From Pseudorhodoferax soli (GTDB taxonomy: Bacteria; Pseudomonadota; Gammaproteobacteria; Burkholderiales; Burkholderiaceae_C), in assembly GCF_003337555.1 (NCBI RefSeq), contig NZ_QPJK01000015.1, positions 62,001-126,000 on the forward strand: 64,000 nt of DNA, read 5' to 3'. Made by a program: the position numbers and the translations under genes. This document shows positions 1-8,507 of this stretch, piece after piece. The notes beneath the pieces are model-generated. The model was not told the DNA's origin and searched no databases. It was given only the letters and a program-made list of their open reading frames with translations. How positions within the stretch are numbered: position 1 is the stretch's first letter; each line of letters begins with the position of its first letter.

Positions 1-686
1 TCGCGGCCGGTGCCAACGCCTGCGTGCTGCACTACCGCGCCGACGCCGCGCCCGTGCGCAATGGCGAGCTCGTGCTGATCGACGCCGGCTGCGAACTCGA
101 CGGCTACGCCAGCGACATCACGCGCACCTTCCCGGCCAACGGCAAATTCACCGGCCCGCAGCGCGCGCTGTACGACCTGGTGCTGGCGAGCCAGGACGCC
201 GCCGTGGAGGCCACGCGGGCGGGCAAGCGCTTCAACGACCCGCACGAGGCCACCGTCAAGGTGCTGGCCCAGGGCATGCTGGATCTCGGGCTGCTGGACA
301 AGGACAAGGTCGGCAGCGTGGACGACGTGATCGAGAAGCGCGCCTACTTCGCCTACTACATGCACCGCACCGGCCACTGGCTGGGCATGGACGTGCACGA
401 CTGCGGCAGCTACGTGGAGCCCAGCGAGATCGGCAACGGCAGCGAGCGCAAGGACGCGCTGTCGGGCGAGACCATCACCGACCGGCCCAGCCGCATCCTG
501 CGCCCCGGCATGGTGCTGACCATCGAGCCCGGCATCTATGTGCGGCCCGGCACCGCGGCGCCGGAACAGTTCCACGGCATCGGCATCCGCATCGAGGACG
601 ACGCCATCGTCACGGCCGAAGGCTGTGAGCTGATCACGCGCGGCGTGCCCGTGAAGGCCGACGAGATCGAGGCGCTGATGCGCTGA
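1..686 (+). CDS. pepP: Xaa-Pro aminopeptidase (M24 family), C-terminal part
   Basis: This is the C-terminal catalytic half of a metal-dependent aminopeptidase that removes N-terminal residues preceding proline in the cytoplasm. The frame is open to the left edge (reading from base 3: AAGANACVLHYRADAAP), so the GTG at 24 is not the real start. The pita-bread-fold metal ligands are visible in order: Asp in DAGCELDGYASDITRTFP, His in HRTGHWLGMDVHD, Glu in IEPGIY and Glu in GIRIEDD. The gene ends with TGA at 684-686, and the next gene begins about 55 bases later with its own ribosome-binding site. PepP is the most likely family member; a related M24 prolidase cannot be excluded without the N-terminal domain. 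Confidence 0.9.
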   Translation, partial: AAGANACVLHYRADAAPVRNGELVLIDAGCELDGYASDITRTFPANGKFTGPQRALYDLVLASQDAAVEATRAGKRFNDPHEATVKVLAQGMLDLGLLDKDKVGSVDDVIEKRAYFAYYMHRTGHWLGMDVHDCGSYVEPSEIGNGSERKDALSGETITDRPSRILRPGMVLTIEPGIYVRPGTAAPEQFHGIGIRIEDDAIVTAEGCELITRGVPVKADEIEALMR

Positions 687-741
687 GTCCGTCAGGCCGC
701 GTGGGCATGCGCTGACACACGACGGTTGTTCGAGGAGGAAG

Positions 742-1554
742 ATGTTGTCCATGCGTAAAACCAAACGCCGCTTGACCAAGCTCGCCCTCGCGCTGTACAG
801 CCTGGGCCTCGGCGCCTCGGCGGGGGCGCAACCCATGCCCGTGCAGGCCGGACGCGGCGCGCCGCAGCAGCAGCGTGCCGTCACCGCAGTGGACACACGC
901 TGGAAGGAGAGCTTCGACGCCTTCGCCGCGGCCGACCTCCAGCAGGCGCCGCAAACCGGCGGCGTGCTGTTCGTGGGCAGCTCCTCGATCCGGCTGTGGG
1001 ACGACCTGGAAACCCAGTTCGACAAGATGCCGGTGATCAAGCGCGGCTTCGGCGGCTCGCGCATGCTGGATGTGGCAGAGCATGTCGAACAGCTCGTGCT
1101 GCCCTACCAGCCGCGCCTGATCGTGGTCTACGCCGGCGACAACGACCTGGCCGAGGGCCGCACGCCGCAGCAGGTGCTGGACAGCTTCGTCGCGTTCGTC
1201 GAGCGCGTGCGCGCCGAATTGCCTGGCACGCGCATCGCGTACCTGTCGATCAAGCCCAGCCCTTCGCGCGTGGCGCTGCTGCCGCAGGCCATGCAAGCCA
1301 ATGCGCTCATCGCGGGCTACAGCGCCCGCACGCCCAACCTGGACTTCATCGACATCTATTCGCGCATGCTGGACGCCGACGGCAAACCGCGCACCGACCT
1401 CTACTCGGCCGATGCGCTGCACATGAACCCTGCCGGCTACGCGATCTGGAAGGCCACGATCACGCCGCACCTGCTGCCGCAGCAGCCGCAGTCGGCCGGG
1501 CTCAGTGCGGCAGCGCTGCAGAAGACGGCGGTCTCGGCCCGGCCGGGGCCTTGA
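742..1554 (+). CDS. Secreted SGNH/GDSL-family hydrolase
   Basis: A 270-residue protein with an N-terminal export signal (basic start MLSMRKTKRR, then a hydrophobic stretch ending near SAGAQP). It contains the SGNH hydrolase blocks: the nucleophile serine in VLFVGSSSIRLWDDL (block I), the glycine loop GFGGSRMLD (block II), GDND (block III) and the DALHMNPAGY segment with the catalytic Asp/His pair (block V). The family hydrolyses esters or acyl groups, often on polysaccharides or lipids, here probably in the periplasm. GAGGAGGAAG just before the ATG is a strong ribosome-binding site. The 3' end overlaps the convergent OpgC-like gene by about 53 bases. Substrate unknown. Confidence 0.85.
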   Translation: MLSMRKTKRRLTKLALALYSLGLGASAGAQPMPVQAGRGAPQQQRAVTAVDTRWKESFDAFAAADLQQAPQTGGVLFVGSSSIRLWDDLETQFDKMPVIKRGFGGSRMLDVAEHVEQLVLPYQPRLIVVYAGDNDLAEGRTPQQVLDSFVAFVERVRAELPGTRIAYLSIKPSPSRVALLPQAMQANALIAGYSARTPNLDFIDIYSRMLDADGKPRTDLYSADALHMNPAGYAIWKATITPHLLPQQPQSAGLSAAALQKTAVSARPGP

Positions 1555-2713
1555 CGCCGCCCGCCGCGCGCGCCTTGCGCCGCGCGGCCGCCTGCCGGTC
1601 CAGCTCCTGGCTCAGCAGCGCCACACCGTAGAGCACGGCGAACGACACCACCACGATGCCCACATCGATCCACGCGCTGCGCGTGGGTGTGGGCGCACCG
1701 AACAGCGCCAGGGCCAGCAGCGCCAGCACCAGGTGCGAGCAGAACACCGGCAGCGAGGCCGCACCCATGGTTTCCAGCGCGCGCACGCGCGGCAGATGCC
1801 TGGCCATCCACGGTGCGTAGTGCATGGCCAGCACCAGCAGCGCGAACAGGTTGAACAGCCGCAGGGGCGCCAGCTGCCACTTGTCGAACAGCATGTTGAG
1901 GCCAGCGTCTTGCGGAATGGGCACCTGCCCGACCACGTGGCGCCAGACGAAGCAGACTGCCGCGTAGGCGATGGCAGTGCCCAGCAGCCAGCGCGGAAAC
2001 ACCACGGGCGGGCGCTGGGCGGCGCGCTCGGCCCCCATCCACAGCCCCATGATCCAGAGGAACTGCCAGGCCAACACATCGAAGGCACCGGTCTGCACCA
2101 ACGGCACGCGGATGCCGGCGGCCGGCGCCAGCGCCTCGTAGAGCACGCCGCCCAGCTTGAATTGCGCCAACAGCCACAGCGCCACGCTGCAGGCCATGAT
2201 GCCGCCCCAGCCGTGGCGCAGGCCGTGCAGCAGCACCATGGGGCTGATCAGCATGAACAGCACGTACAGCGGCAGGATGTCCAGCAGCGGCGGGCTGTAG
2301 ATCAGCAGCAGCGCGCCGACCAGCGCGTGCAGCGGCTCGTGCAGGTAGTACTTCATGAGGCCGGTGATGGCGTCCTCCTGCAGCACCACGGCGATCAGCG
2401 CCACCACGCTGAACAGGAACAGCAGCATGGCGGCCTGGCACAGGTAGATCTTGGCCACGCGGCGGTAGAACGCGCTGCGCATGCGCTCCTCGCCCTCGCG
2501 CCGTTCGCGCCCGGCATAGACCATGCCGGCCATGAAGCCCGACAGCAGCACGAAGCCCTCGGCCGCCGAGACGAAGCCGAAGGGCTGGCCCGTGGGCGAG
2601 GCGAAGAGCGTGGGCAGGTGCGTGAACGTCATCAACACCAGCATCAGGCCGCGCAGCGCGTCGATCTGCCACAGGCGCTGGCTGGGCGGCTGACCAGGAG
2701 AAGGCGCTGTCAT
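1502..2713 (-). CDS. opgC: OpgC-like integral membrane acyltransferase
   Basis: A 403-residue polytopic membrane protein. The start RLWQIDALRGLMLVLMTFTHLP, the following SAAEGFVLLSGFMAGMVYAGR and roughly ten hydrophobic segments match the OpgC family. OpgC proteins are related to acyltransferase-3 enzymes and add succinyl groups to osmoregulated periplasmic glucans in alphaproteobacteria. The conserved Asp-Ala-Leu-Arg-Gly and Thr-His motifs near the first membrane segment are present. The gene lies 9 bases downstream of the BrkB-like gene on the same strand and is probably co-transcribed with it. The C-terminal tail is rich in Ala/Pro/Lys and overlaps the convergent SGNH gene. The true glycan substrate here is not shown by the sequence. 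Confidence 0.8.
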   Translation of the reverse strand: MTAPSPGQPPSQRLWQIDALRGLMLVLMTFTHLPTLFASPTGQPFGFVSAAEGFVLLSGFMAGMVYAGRERREGEERMRSAFYRRVAKIYLCQAAMLLFLFSVVALIAVVLQEDAITGLMKYYLHEPLHALVGALLLIYSPPLLDILPLYVLFMLISPMVLLHGLRHGWGGIMACSVALWLLAQFKLGGVLYEALAPAAGIRVPLVQTGAFDVLAWQFLWIMGLWMGAERAAQRPPVVFPRWLLGTAIAYAAVCFVWRHVVGQVPIPQDAGLNMLFDKWQLAPLRLFNLFALLVLAMHYAPWMARHLPRVRALETMGAASLPVFCSHLVLALLALALFGAPTPTRSAWIDVGIVVVSFAVLYGVALLSQELDRQAAARRKARAAGGVKAPAGPRPPSSAALPH

Positions 2714-2722
2714 GCGGCCAGC

Positions 2723-3628
2723 CTACCCGTGCGACGCCGTCGGCGTCCGAAAACCCGCAGCGGCAGCGGGTTCACCGCTGCCCAGGCGCTCGAATTCGGC
2801 GATCACCTGCGCGCCCAGCAGCAGCAGCGCCGCCGCCAGCTCCAGGCTCAGCAGCACCGCGATGGCGGTCGTCAGCGAGCCGTAGACCTGGCCGATCTGC
2901 GACAGCGTGGCCATGTACCACACCAGCACGCGCCGTGAGATCTCCCACAGCACTGCCGCGGCCACGGCACCCAGCAATGCGTGCGAGGGCGACAACCGAC
3001 CGACCGGCAGCACCAGGTAGATGGCGGCCAGCACGAACACCTCGCCCGCGAAGCCGAGCAGGTACAGCAGCACGGTGGACAAATGGCCCAGCGACCAGTT
3101 GAGCCACAGGAAATGCAGTTCCTCGCGGCCGACCGCCTGGAAGGCACCCGACACCAGCGTCACCACGAGCAGGCCCGCGCCCAGCGCAAGGATGCAGACA
3201 TACGGCAGGGCGGCCGAGACGATGAAGCGCCGGCGCCGCACCGCCACGCGGTGGTGGAAGATCACCGACATCGCGTTCTCCAGCACCGTGAATGCCAATG
3301 AACTGAAGAACAGCATGCTGGCCAGCAGCACCCAGCCCAGCACCTCGCGGTGCGCCAGGAAGTTCGCCAGCTCGGCCACGATGGCGCCCGACTGGCCCGG
3401 CAGCAGCCAGGCCAGGTAGTGGCGCAGCGTGGCCAGCAGCGCGGCTTGGTCGATGAAGTGCGAGAGCGCGATGACCGTCAGGATCAGCATCGGCACGATG
3501 GACAGCAGCGCGTAGTACGCCACGGCGCCGGCCAGCAGCAGGCCCTGGTTCGCCTTGAAAGCCTTGAGCACGCGCCAGGCGAAGCCCGCGGGCTCGGCCA
3601 GCAGCAGTGCCAGCCGGTCGGGCCGCAT
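2723..3628 (-). CDS. YihY/BrkB-family inner-membrane protein
   Basis: A 301-residue membrane protein from the ATG at 3628 (MRPDRLALLLAEPAGFAWRVLKAF). The signature LLAGAVAYYALLSIVPMLILTVIAL and five further hydrophobic segments identify the YihY/BrkB family (UPF0761). Despite historical labels (ribonuclease BN, serum resistance), the biochemical role of this family is unresolved. The open frame extends upstream to 3748, but the extra 40 residues are low-complexity and overlap a small ORF in another frame, so I use 3628. It is followed closely by the OpgC-like gene, so the two may act together in the cell envelope. Confidence 0.85.
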   Translation of the reverse strand: MRPDRLALLLAEPAGFAWRVLKAFKANQGLLLAGAVAYYALLSIVPMLILTVIALSHFIDQAALLATLRHYLAWLLPGQSGAIVAELANFLAHREVLGWVLLASMLFFSSLAFTVLENAMSVIFHHRVAVRRRRFIVSAALPYVCILALGAGLLVVTLVSGAFQAVGREELHFLWLNWSLGHLSTVLLYLLGFAGEVFVLAAIYLVLPVGRLSPSHALLGAVAAAVLWEISRRVLVWYMATLSQIGQVYGSLTTAIAVLLSLELAAALLLLGAQVIAEFERLGSGEPAAAAGFRTPTASHG

Positions 3629-3635
3629 GTGTTGC

Positions 3636-3791
3636 TCAGGGGGCGGGCAGTGGCGGCGCACCATCGGGATCCGGCTCGGCGGGCAGGCCGGGCTCGGGTG
3701 CGCCATCGCCAGGCTCCACGGGCATGCCACCCGGTTCGGGCTCGCCATCGTCTTCGCCGTGGCGGCGTGGGGGGCGGTGTGGCATCGTCAT
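3636..3791 (-). CDS. Small acidic, proline-rich protein (51 aa), hypothetical
   Basis: A 51-codon ORF from ATG 3791 to TGA 3636. It encodes a peptide that begins MTMPHRPPRRHGEDDGEPEP and continues with repeated EPG/EPD and PP motifs. It has no hydrophobic segment and would be disordered. It ends seven bases before the start codon of the BrkB-like gene on the same strand, and a GAGAGC sequence precedes its ATG. The tight spacing and biased composition suggest a real gene or a leader peptide. No domain is recognisable and function is unknown. It could instead be a chance frame in GC-rich DNA. Confidence 0.45.
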   Translation of the reverse strand: MTMPHRPPRRHGEDDGEPEPGGMPVEPGDGAPEPGLPAEPDPDGAPPLPAP

Positions 3792-3953
3792 GGAGCTCTC
3801 AAGGATCAGGCAGCCATCATGGGCGCCCCGCCGTGCCCGCGGCGCCCGGCAAGCGCCGCGAAGCGCTGTAGTCGCTGGCCGACACCCGCTCTGGTGGCGG
3901 CGCGGCGCCCGGTGCCGGGTCGCCAGATCGGGCGCTGCGCCCGACTGCGCGGC

Positions 3954-4634
3954 TCAGGCCTTGCGCGCCTCCATGGCGGCGATGACCTGGTTCGCCAGGA
4001 ACTCCAGCTCCTCCATCTGCGCCGCGGTGATGCCGCGGGGGACCGTGTCGATCACGCACAAGGTGCCCAAGGCGTGTCCGGCGGACGTGACCAGCGGCGC
4101 CCCGGCGTAGAAGCGGATGTTCGGATCGCCCGTCACCAGTGCGTTGTTCTCGAAGCGGGGATCGGCCTGGGCGTCCTGCACCACCATCACCTCGCCGGGC
4201 GTCTGGATCGCATGCGCGCAGAACGCCAATTCACGCGGTGTCTCCTTGGCCTGCAGACCCACGCGCGACTTGAACCACTGGCGCGTGCCATCGACCAGGG
4301 ACACGAGTGCCATGGGCGTGCCGCAGACCGAAGCCGCCAAGCGCGTGATGTCGTCGTAAGCACGCTCCTCCGGTGAGTCCATCACATTGAGGGCCTGCAG
4401 CGCCGCGATGCGGGCACGTTCGCCCAGAACCTGCGCCAGCACCTCCCGGTTTTCCTTGAACGAGCCCTGCACGAGGCGCATGTCCTCCAGGTAGCGCAGC
4501 AAGCCGACGGTGTCCTCGCCACGCTCCGCCGCCCGGGCGACCAGATCCTCCATGCGCTGGATGCAGCGGTCACCGTCCGCGATCCTCTGGATCATGGCGG
4601 TCAGGTCGTTGATGCGTTGCTTGCGTGTCGGCAC
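3954..4634 (-). CDS. GAF-domain sensor protein
   Basis: A 226-residue cytoplasmic protein. Residues 1-75 are a charged, helical region likely to form a coiled coil. From about residue 80 (ALNVMDSPEERAYDDITRLA) to the end runs a GAF domain of the type found at the N-terminus of many hybrid kinases and diguanylate cyclases. Typical blocks are MALVSLVDGTRQWFKSRVGL, the AFCAHAI segment, FYAGAPLVTSAGHALGTLCVID and the closing helix LEFLANQVI. No output domain follows, so it is a stand-alone small-molecule or redox sensor that probably works through a partner. It is separated by about 90 bases from the upstream GntR gene on the same strand. Confidence 0.85.
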   Translation of the reverse strand: MPTRKQRINDLTAMIQRIADGDRCIQRMEDLVARAAERGEDTVGLLRYLEDMRLVQGSFKENREVLAQVLGERARIAALQALNVMDSPEERAYDDITRLAASVCGTPMALVSLVDGTRQWFKSRVGLQAKETPRELAFCAHAIQTPGEVMVVQDAQADPRFENNALVTGDPNIRFYAGAPLVTSAGHALGTLCVIDTVPRGITAAQMEELEFLANQVIAAMEARKA

Positions 4635-4721
4635 AGGTGGCTTTCGGTTGGGACAGGGGATTGTCGTGCCACCGGTATGTCTGGCGGCGTCGGGGGCAAA
4701 GGCCCCGCCGCGCCGGCGGTG

Positions 4722-5450
4722 TCAGCGTCGTGCCGCCACCAGCTTCATGCCGGGCATGAGTTCGGCCGCGAGCTCGGGCCGTTCCAGCGCGTAGTCCAGG
4801 TTCATGCGCGCGATCTCCACATGCTCCTCGCCCAGCGCCTGGGCCCGGTAGCCCTGGCCCTTCTCGATGGCCTGCACCATGGCGTGGTGCGTGCGGTGCG
4901 CCTGCTGCATCCACTGCTGGCCCTCCTGCATGGACGACTGCATGGGCAGCATGGCGCTGGGCGCGGCGAAGGGCTGGCTGTCCAGCATGTCCATGATCCG
5001 CTTGACGGCCGCATTGCCGCAGCCTTCCACCACGAGCTGGTGGAAGCGGTCGTTCATCTCCACGTAGGCGGCGTAGTCGTCCAGTTCCATCGTGGGTTTG
5101 TTGACGGCCTTGTCGCCCGCGTCCAGGCAGTCGTGCAGCTCGCGCAGCAGCTGGCGCGGCGCGCCATCCTCGGCCAGCAGGCGCAGCGCCAGGCCTTCGA
5201 CCACGCCGCGGACGCGAATCGCGTCGGCAATCTCCTGCGAGGTGAAGCGCCGCATCTGGTAGCCGCCAGCCGGCGAGGGCTCGATCAGCCCCTCGTGCTC
5301 CAGGCTGGCCAGCGCCAGCCGCACCGGCGTGCGCGATGCGCCGAGCTTCTCAGCCAGCGGGATCTCGGCGAGGCGCTCGCCAGGGCCGAATTCGCCCTTC
5401 AGGATCATGTCGCGCAGCTGCACGAGCACGCGGGATTGTTGGGAGTCCAT
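4722..5450 (-). CDS. GntR-family transcriptional regulator (FCD/FadR subfamily)
   Basis: A 242-residue repressor-type protein from the ATG at 5450 (MDSQQSRVLVQLRDMIL). The winged helix (residues about 8-70) contains the GntR pattern GEFGPGERLAEIPLAEKLGASRTPVRLALASLEHEGLIE. Residues about 90-220 form the helical FCD effector domain, with metal/ligand-type residues in LDDYAAYVEMNDRFHQLVVEGCGN and HRTHHAMVQAI. It is divergent from the Rieske oxygenase operon, with 278 bases between the two starts. It therefore most likely controls that operon and itself, with a carboxylate or pathway intermediate as effector. The longer frame to 5513 adds residues with no family resemblance. Confidence 0.88.
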   Translation of the reverse strand: MDSQQSRVLVQLRDMILKGEFGPGERLAEIPLAEKLGASRTPVRLALASLEHEGLIEPSPAGGYQMRRFTSQEIADAIRVRGVVEGLALRLLAEDGAPRQLLRELHDCLDAGDKAVNKPTMELDDYAAYVEMNDRFHQLVVEGCGNAAVKRIMDMLDSQPFAAPSAMLPMQSSMQEGQQWMQQAHRTHHAMVQAIEKGQGYRAQALGEEHVEIARMNLDYALERPELAAELMPGMKLVAARR

Positions 5451-5462
5451 GGGGAGCCTCGT

Positions 5463-5691
5463 TGCATGCAGGAATCGGCCGTGGATTGTAGAAGCCTGCT
5501 TGCCTGCACGCACCCACAGCGCACTGGCCTAAATTCTGCATGCATCAGCCGGAAATTTTCTTGCGAAACACCTCTATGCACCGCTTTGATGCAGAGAAAA
5601 CCCCTATAGCAGTGCCAATTCCCGAGCGAGCCAGTGTGACAAAGCTTTGACGCAGGTCAGATGATGCAGACAATGAATCCCGTTGCATGCA
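5463..5691. promoter_or_regulatory. Divergent control region with three TGCATGCA octamers
   Basis: The intergenic region between the GntR gene and the oxygenase operon holds three exact copies of the palindromic octamer TGCATGCA, at 5463-5470, 5537-5544 and 5684-5691. The two outer copies share a longer core (GTTGCATGCA), and each lies just upstream of one of the divergent start codons. ATGCAGA-type half-sites also occur at about 5587 and 5664. Dyad operators of this size are typical of FCD-type GntR repressors, so these are proposed GntR binding sites. Binding has not been shown. Confidence 0.5.
5647..5674 (+). promoter_or_regulatory. Candidate sigma70 promoter of the oxygenase operon
   Basis: TTGACG (5647-5652) is followed after 16 bases by GACAAT (5669-5674), a 4/6 match to the -10 consensus. 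Transcription would begin near 5681, so the TGCATGCA copy at 5684-5691 would lie just downstream of the start point, a typical repressor position. The call rests on consensus matching alone. Confidence 0.35.
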
Positions 5692-5728
5692 ATGGCGTGC
5701 AGACCCGAACCCATCCTGGAGCACCCCG

Positions 5729-7054
5729 ATGATCAGCGCCGAACAAAACGACTTCATCACCCGCGTTGGCCGCGGCACGCCCGCCGGCACGCTGCTGCGC
5801 AAGTACTGGCAGCCCGTGGCGCTGTCGGAGGAACTGCGCGGCCCGCGCCCGCTCAAGCCCGTGCAGCTCATGGGCCAACATTTCGTGCTGTTCCGCGACG
5901 AGACCGGCCGCCTCGGCCTGCTCGACCGCGACTGCCCGCACCGCGGTGCCGACCTCGCCTACGGCCGGCTGGAGAACGGCGGCCTGCGCTGCGCTTTCCA
6001 CGGCTGGCTGTTCGATGCCAGCGGCCAGTGCCTGGAAACGCCGGCCGAGCCCGCCGGCAGCAAGCTCTGCACGCGCATCCAGCAGGGCGCCTACCCGGTG
6101 GTGGAGAAGAGCGGCGTCGTGTTCGCCTACATCGGCGAGGGCGAGGCGCCCGCCTTCCCAGAATTCGACTGCTTCGTCGCGCCCGACAGCCACACCTTCG
6201 CGTTCAAGGGCCTGTGGGAATGCAACTGGCTGCAGGCGCTGGAGGTGGGCATGGACCCGGCCCATGCCTCCTTCCTGCACCGCTTCTACGAGGACGAGGA
6301 CACGTCGGAAAGCTACGGCAAGCAGTTCCGCGGCGCGTCGGCCGATTCCGACCTGGCCATCACCCAGGTGCTGCGCGAGTACGACCGGCCCGAAATCCGC
6401 GCCGAGGCCGCGCCCTACGGCATGCGCCTGACCACGCTGCGCACCCTGTCGCCCGAGCAGACCCATGTGCGCGTGACCAACGTGGTGTTCCCGCAGGCCT
6501 TCGTGATCCCGATGAGCACCGAGATGACGATCTCGCAGTGGCATGTGCCCATCGACGACCACCACTGCTACTGGTACGCCATCTTCACCAGCTTCACCGG
6601 CCCGGTGGACAAGCAGCAGATGCGCGAGCAACGCCTCAAAACCATCGACCTGCCCGACTACCGCTCGCGCAAGAACAAGCACAACGCGTACGGCTACAGC
6701 GCCGAGGAACAGCGCAACAAGACCTACACCGGCATGGGCGAGGACATCAACGTGCACGACCAGTGGGCCTGCGAATCCATGGGCAGCATCCAGGACCGCA
6801 CGCGCGAGCACCTGGGCACGACCGACAAGGGCATCATGCTGTACCGCCGCCAGCTGGTGAAGGCGATCGAGGCGGCCCAGGCCGGCGATCCCGTGCCGAT
6901 GCAGCCGACCCTCGAAGAAGCCGGCACGCTGACCGGGCCACCGTCCATCGACGGCGTGGCCGCAACGGACAAGACCGACAGCTACTGCATCGAAGCCGAC
7001 CTGGCGCGCCGCCAGGGCTCCGACTGGGCCTCCGCCCGCTTGACGGCAGCCTGA
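5729..7054 (+). CDS. Rieske non-heme iron oxygenase, large subunit
   Basis: A 441-residue oxygenase component of the phthalate-dioxygenase-like, single-subunit type (no beta subunit follows). The start at 5729 (MISAEQNDF) has a GGAG eight bases upstream. The Rieske [2Fe-2S] ligands are C69/H71 (DRDCPHRG) and C88/H91 (CAFHGW). The mononuclear iron site is seen in EVGMDPAHASFLH (D176, H179, H184). The YWQPVALSEEL segment is characteristic of the phthalate 4,5-dioxygenase / O- and N-demethylase branch. Electrons probably come from the ferredoxin and reductase encoded downstream. The enzyme would hydroxylate or dealkylate the compound imported by the operon's Liv transporter. Substrate unknown. 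Confidence 0.9.
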   Translation: MISAEQNDFITRVGRGTPAGTLLRKYWQPVALSEELRGPRPLKPVQLMGQHFVLFRDETGRLGLLDRDCPHRGADLAYGRLENGGLRCAFHGWLFDASGQCLETPAEPAGSKLCTRIQQGAYPVVEKSGVVFAYIGEGEAPAFPEFDCFVAPDSHTFAFKGLWECNWLQALEVGMDPAHASFLHRFYEDEDTSESYGKQFRGASADSDLAITQVLREYDRPEIRAEAAPYGMRLTTLRTLSPEQTHVRVTNVVFPQAFVIPMSTEMTISQWHVPIDDHHCYWYAIFTSFTGPVDKQQMREQRLKTIDLPDYRSRKNKHNAYGYSAEEQRNKTYTGMGEDINVHDQWACESMGSIQDRTREHLGTTDKGIMLYRRQLVKAIEAAQAGDPVPMQPTLEEAGTLTGPPSIDGVAATDKTDSYCIEADLARRQGSDWASARLTAA

Positions 7055-7055
7055 C

Positions 7056-8498
7056 ATGAGCAGCAGCTTCGCCGAACGCTTCGGCCTGTGGAGCGCCGAC
7101 CAACAGGCCCAGGCCAAGGACATCATCGCCCGCATCGACGCGGGCGAACTCGACGTGCTGCGCTTCGCCTGGCCCGACCAGCATGGCGTGCTGCGCGGCA
7201 AGACCCTGGTGGCCGTTGCCGCACGCAGCGCGCTCGCACGCGGCGTCAACCTCACGAGCACGCTGCTGGCCAAGGACACCTCGCACCGCTCGGTGTTCCC
7301 CGTCTTCTCGGCCGGCGGCGGCTTCGCGCTCGAAGGCCTGCAAGGCGGCGCCGACTTCGTGGTGCTGGCCGACCCATCCACCTTTCGCATGCTGCCCTGG
7401 GCGCCGCGCACCGGCTGGGTGCTGTGCGATGCCTACATGAAGGACGGCCAGCCCTGCCCCTTCGCCACGCGCAGCATCCTGCAGCGCGCACTGGGCCAGC
7501 TGAGCGCGCGCAACCTGGAGTTCGTCGCCGGCCTGGAGGTGGAGTTCCATGTCTTCAAGCTCGACGAGGCGCACATGGCGCTCAGCGATTCGGGCCAGCC
7601 CGGCACGCCGCCCGCCGTCTCTTTGCTCACGCACGGACACCAGTACCTGACCGAGCTGCGCTACGACCGCGTGGACGCGCTCATGGACCTGCTGCGCACG
7701 CAGCTCCAGGCGCTGGGCCTGCCCTTGCATTCGCTGGAGATCGAGTTCGGCCCGAGCCAGTTCGAGCTGGTGTTCGGGCCCACCGTCGGCATGGCGCCGG
7801 CCGACACCATGGTGCTGCTGCGCAGCGCCATCAAGCAGATCTGCCAGCGCAACGGCTACCACGCCACCTTCATGTGCCGGCCGAAGATCCCCAGCGTGAT
7901 GTCCAGCGGCTGGCACCTGCACCAGTCGCTGCAGCATGTGAAGAGCGGCGCCAACGCCTTCATGCCCGAAGCTGGCGGTGGTGTGCTGAGCCCGCTCGGC
8001 ATGCAGTACCTGGCCGGCCTCAAGGCGCACGCCTGCGGCGCCGCCGCGCTGGCCAGCCCCACGCTGAACGGCTACCGCCGCTACCGGCCGTTCTCGCTCG
8101 CGCCCGACCGCGCCATCTGGGCCCAGGACAACCGCGGCGCCATGCTGCGCGTGCTGGGCGCGCCGGGCGACAACGCCTCGCGCATCGAGAACCGCGTCGG
8201 CGAGCCCACAGCCAACCCTTACCTTTACCTGGCCTCGCAGCTGTTCTCGGGCCTGCACGGCATCGAACACGCGATGGACCCGGGCCCCTCCGCCGACGCA
8301 CCCTACGAGACGCCGGCCGAACAGCTGCCGCGCTCGCTCGACGCCGCGCTGGCCGCACTGCAGGCCGACGCCGTGCTGGTCGAAGGACTGGGCAAGCCCT
8401 TCGTCGACTACTACTGCCACATCAAGCAGGCCGAGATCGCACGCTTCAACCTCGAAGTCACCGAGTGGGAACACCGCGAATACTTCGACATGTTCTAG
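7056..8498 (+). CDS. Glutamine-synthetase-like gamma-glutamyl ligase
   Basis: A 480-residue member of the glutamine synthetase superfamily starting one base after the oxygenase stop. The GS fold motifs are present: LEVEFHVF (metal ligands), EFGPSQFELVF, SGWHLHQSL (the GxHxHxSL ATP/metal block), LNGYRRYRP and the arginine-rich RIENRVGEPTANPYLYLA. It lacks close resemblance to GlnA in its first 100 residues and belongs with the PuuA/IpuC/AtdA1-type ligases. Those enzymes join the gamma-carboxyl of glutamate to an amine using ATP. Next to a Rieske oxygenase this recalls aniline catabolism, where a GS-like protein makes gamma-glutamylanilide. I infer an amine or arylamine substrate; this is not proven. 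Confidence 0.88.
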   Translation: MSSSFAERFGLWSADQQAQAKDIIARIDAGELDVLRFAWPDQHGVLRGKTLVAVAARSALARGVNLTSTLLAKDTSHRSVFPVFSAGGGFALEGLQGGADFVVLADPSTFRMLPWAPRTGWVLCDAYMKDGQPCPFATRSILQRALGQLSARNLEFVAGLEVEFHVFKLDEAHMALSDSGQPGTPPAVSLLTHGHQYLTELRYDRVDALMDLLRTQLQALGLPLHSLEIEFGPSQFELVFGPTVGMAPADTMVLLRSAIKQICQRNGYHATFMCRPKIPSVMSSGWHLHQSLQHVKSGANAFMPEAGGGVLSPLGMQYLAGLKAHACGAAALASPTLNGYRRYRPFSLAPDRAIWAQDNRGAMLRVLGAPGDNASRIENRVGEPTANPYLYLASQLFSGLHGIEHAMDPGPSADAPYETPAEQLPRSLDAALAALQADAVLVEGLGKPFVDYYCHIKQAEIARFNLEVTEWEHREYFDMF

Positions 8499-8507
8499 GA
8501 ACACGCC

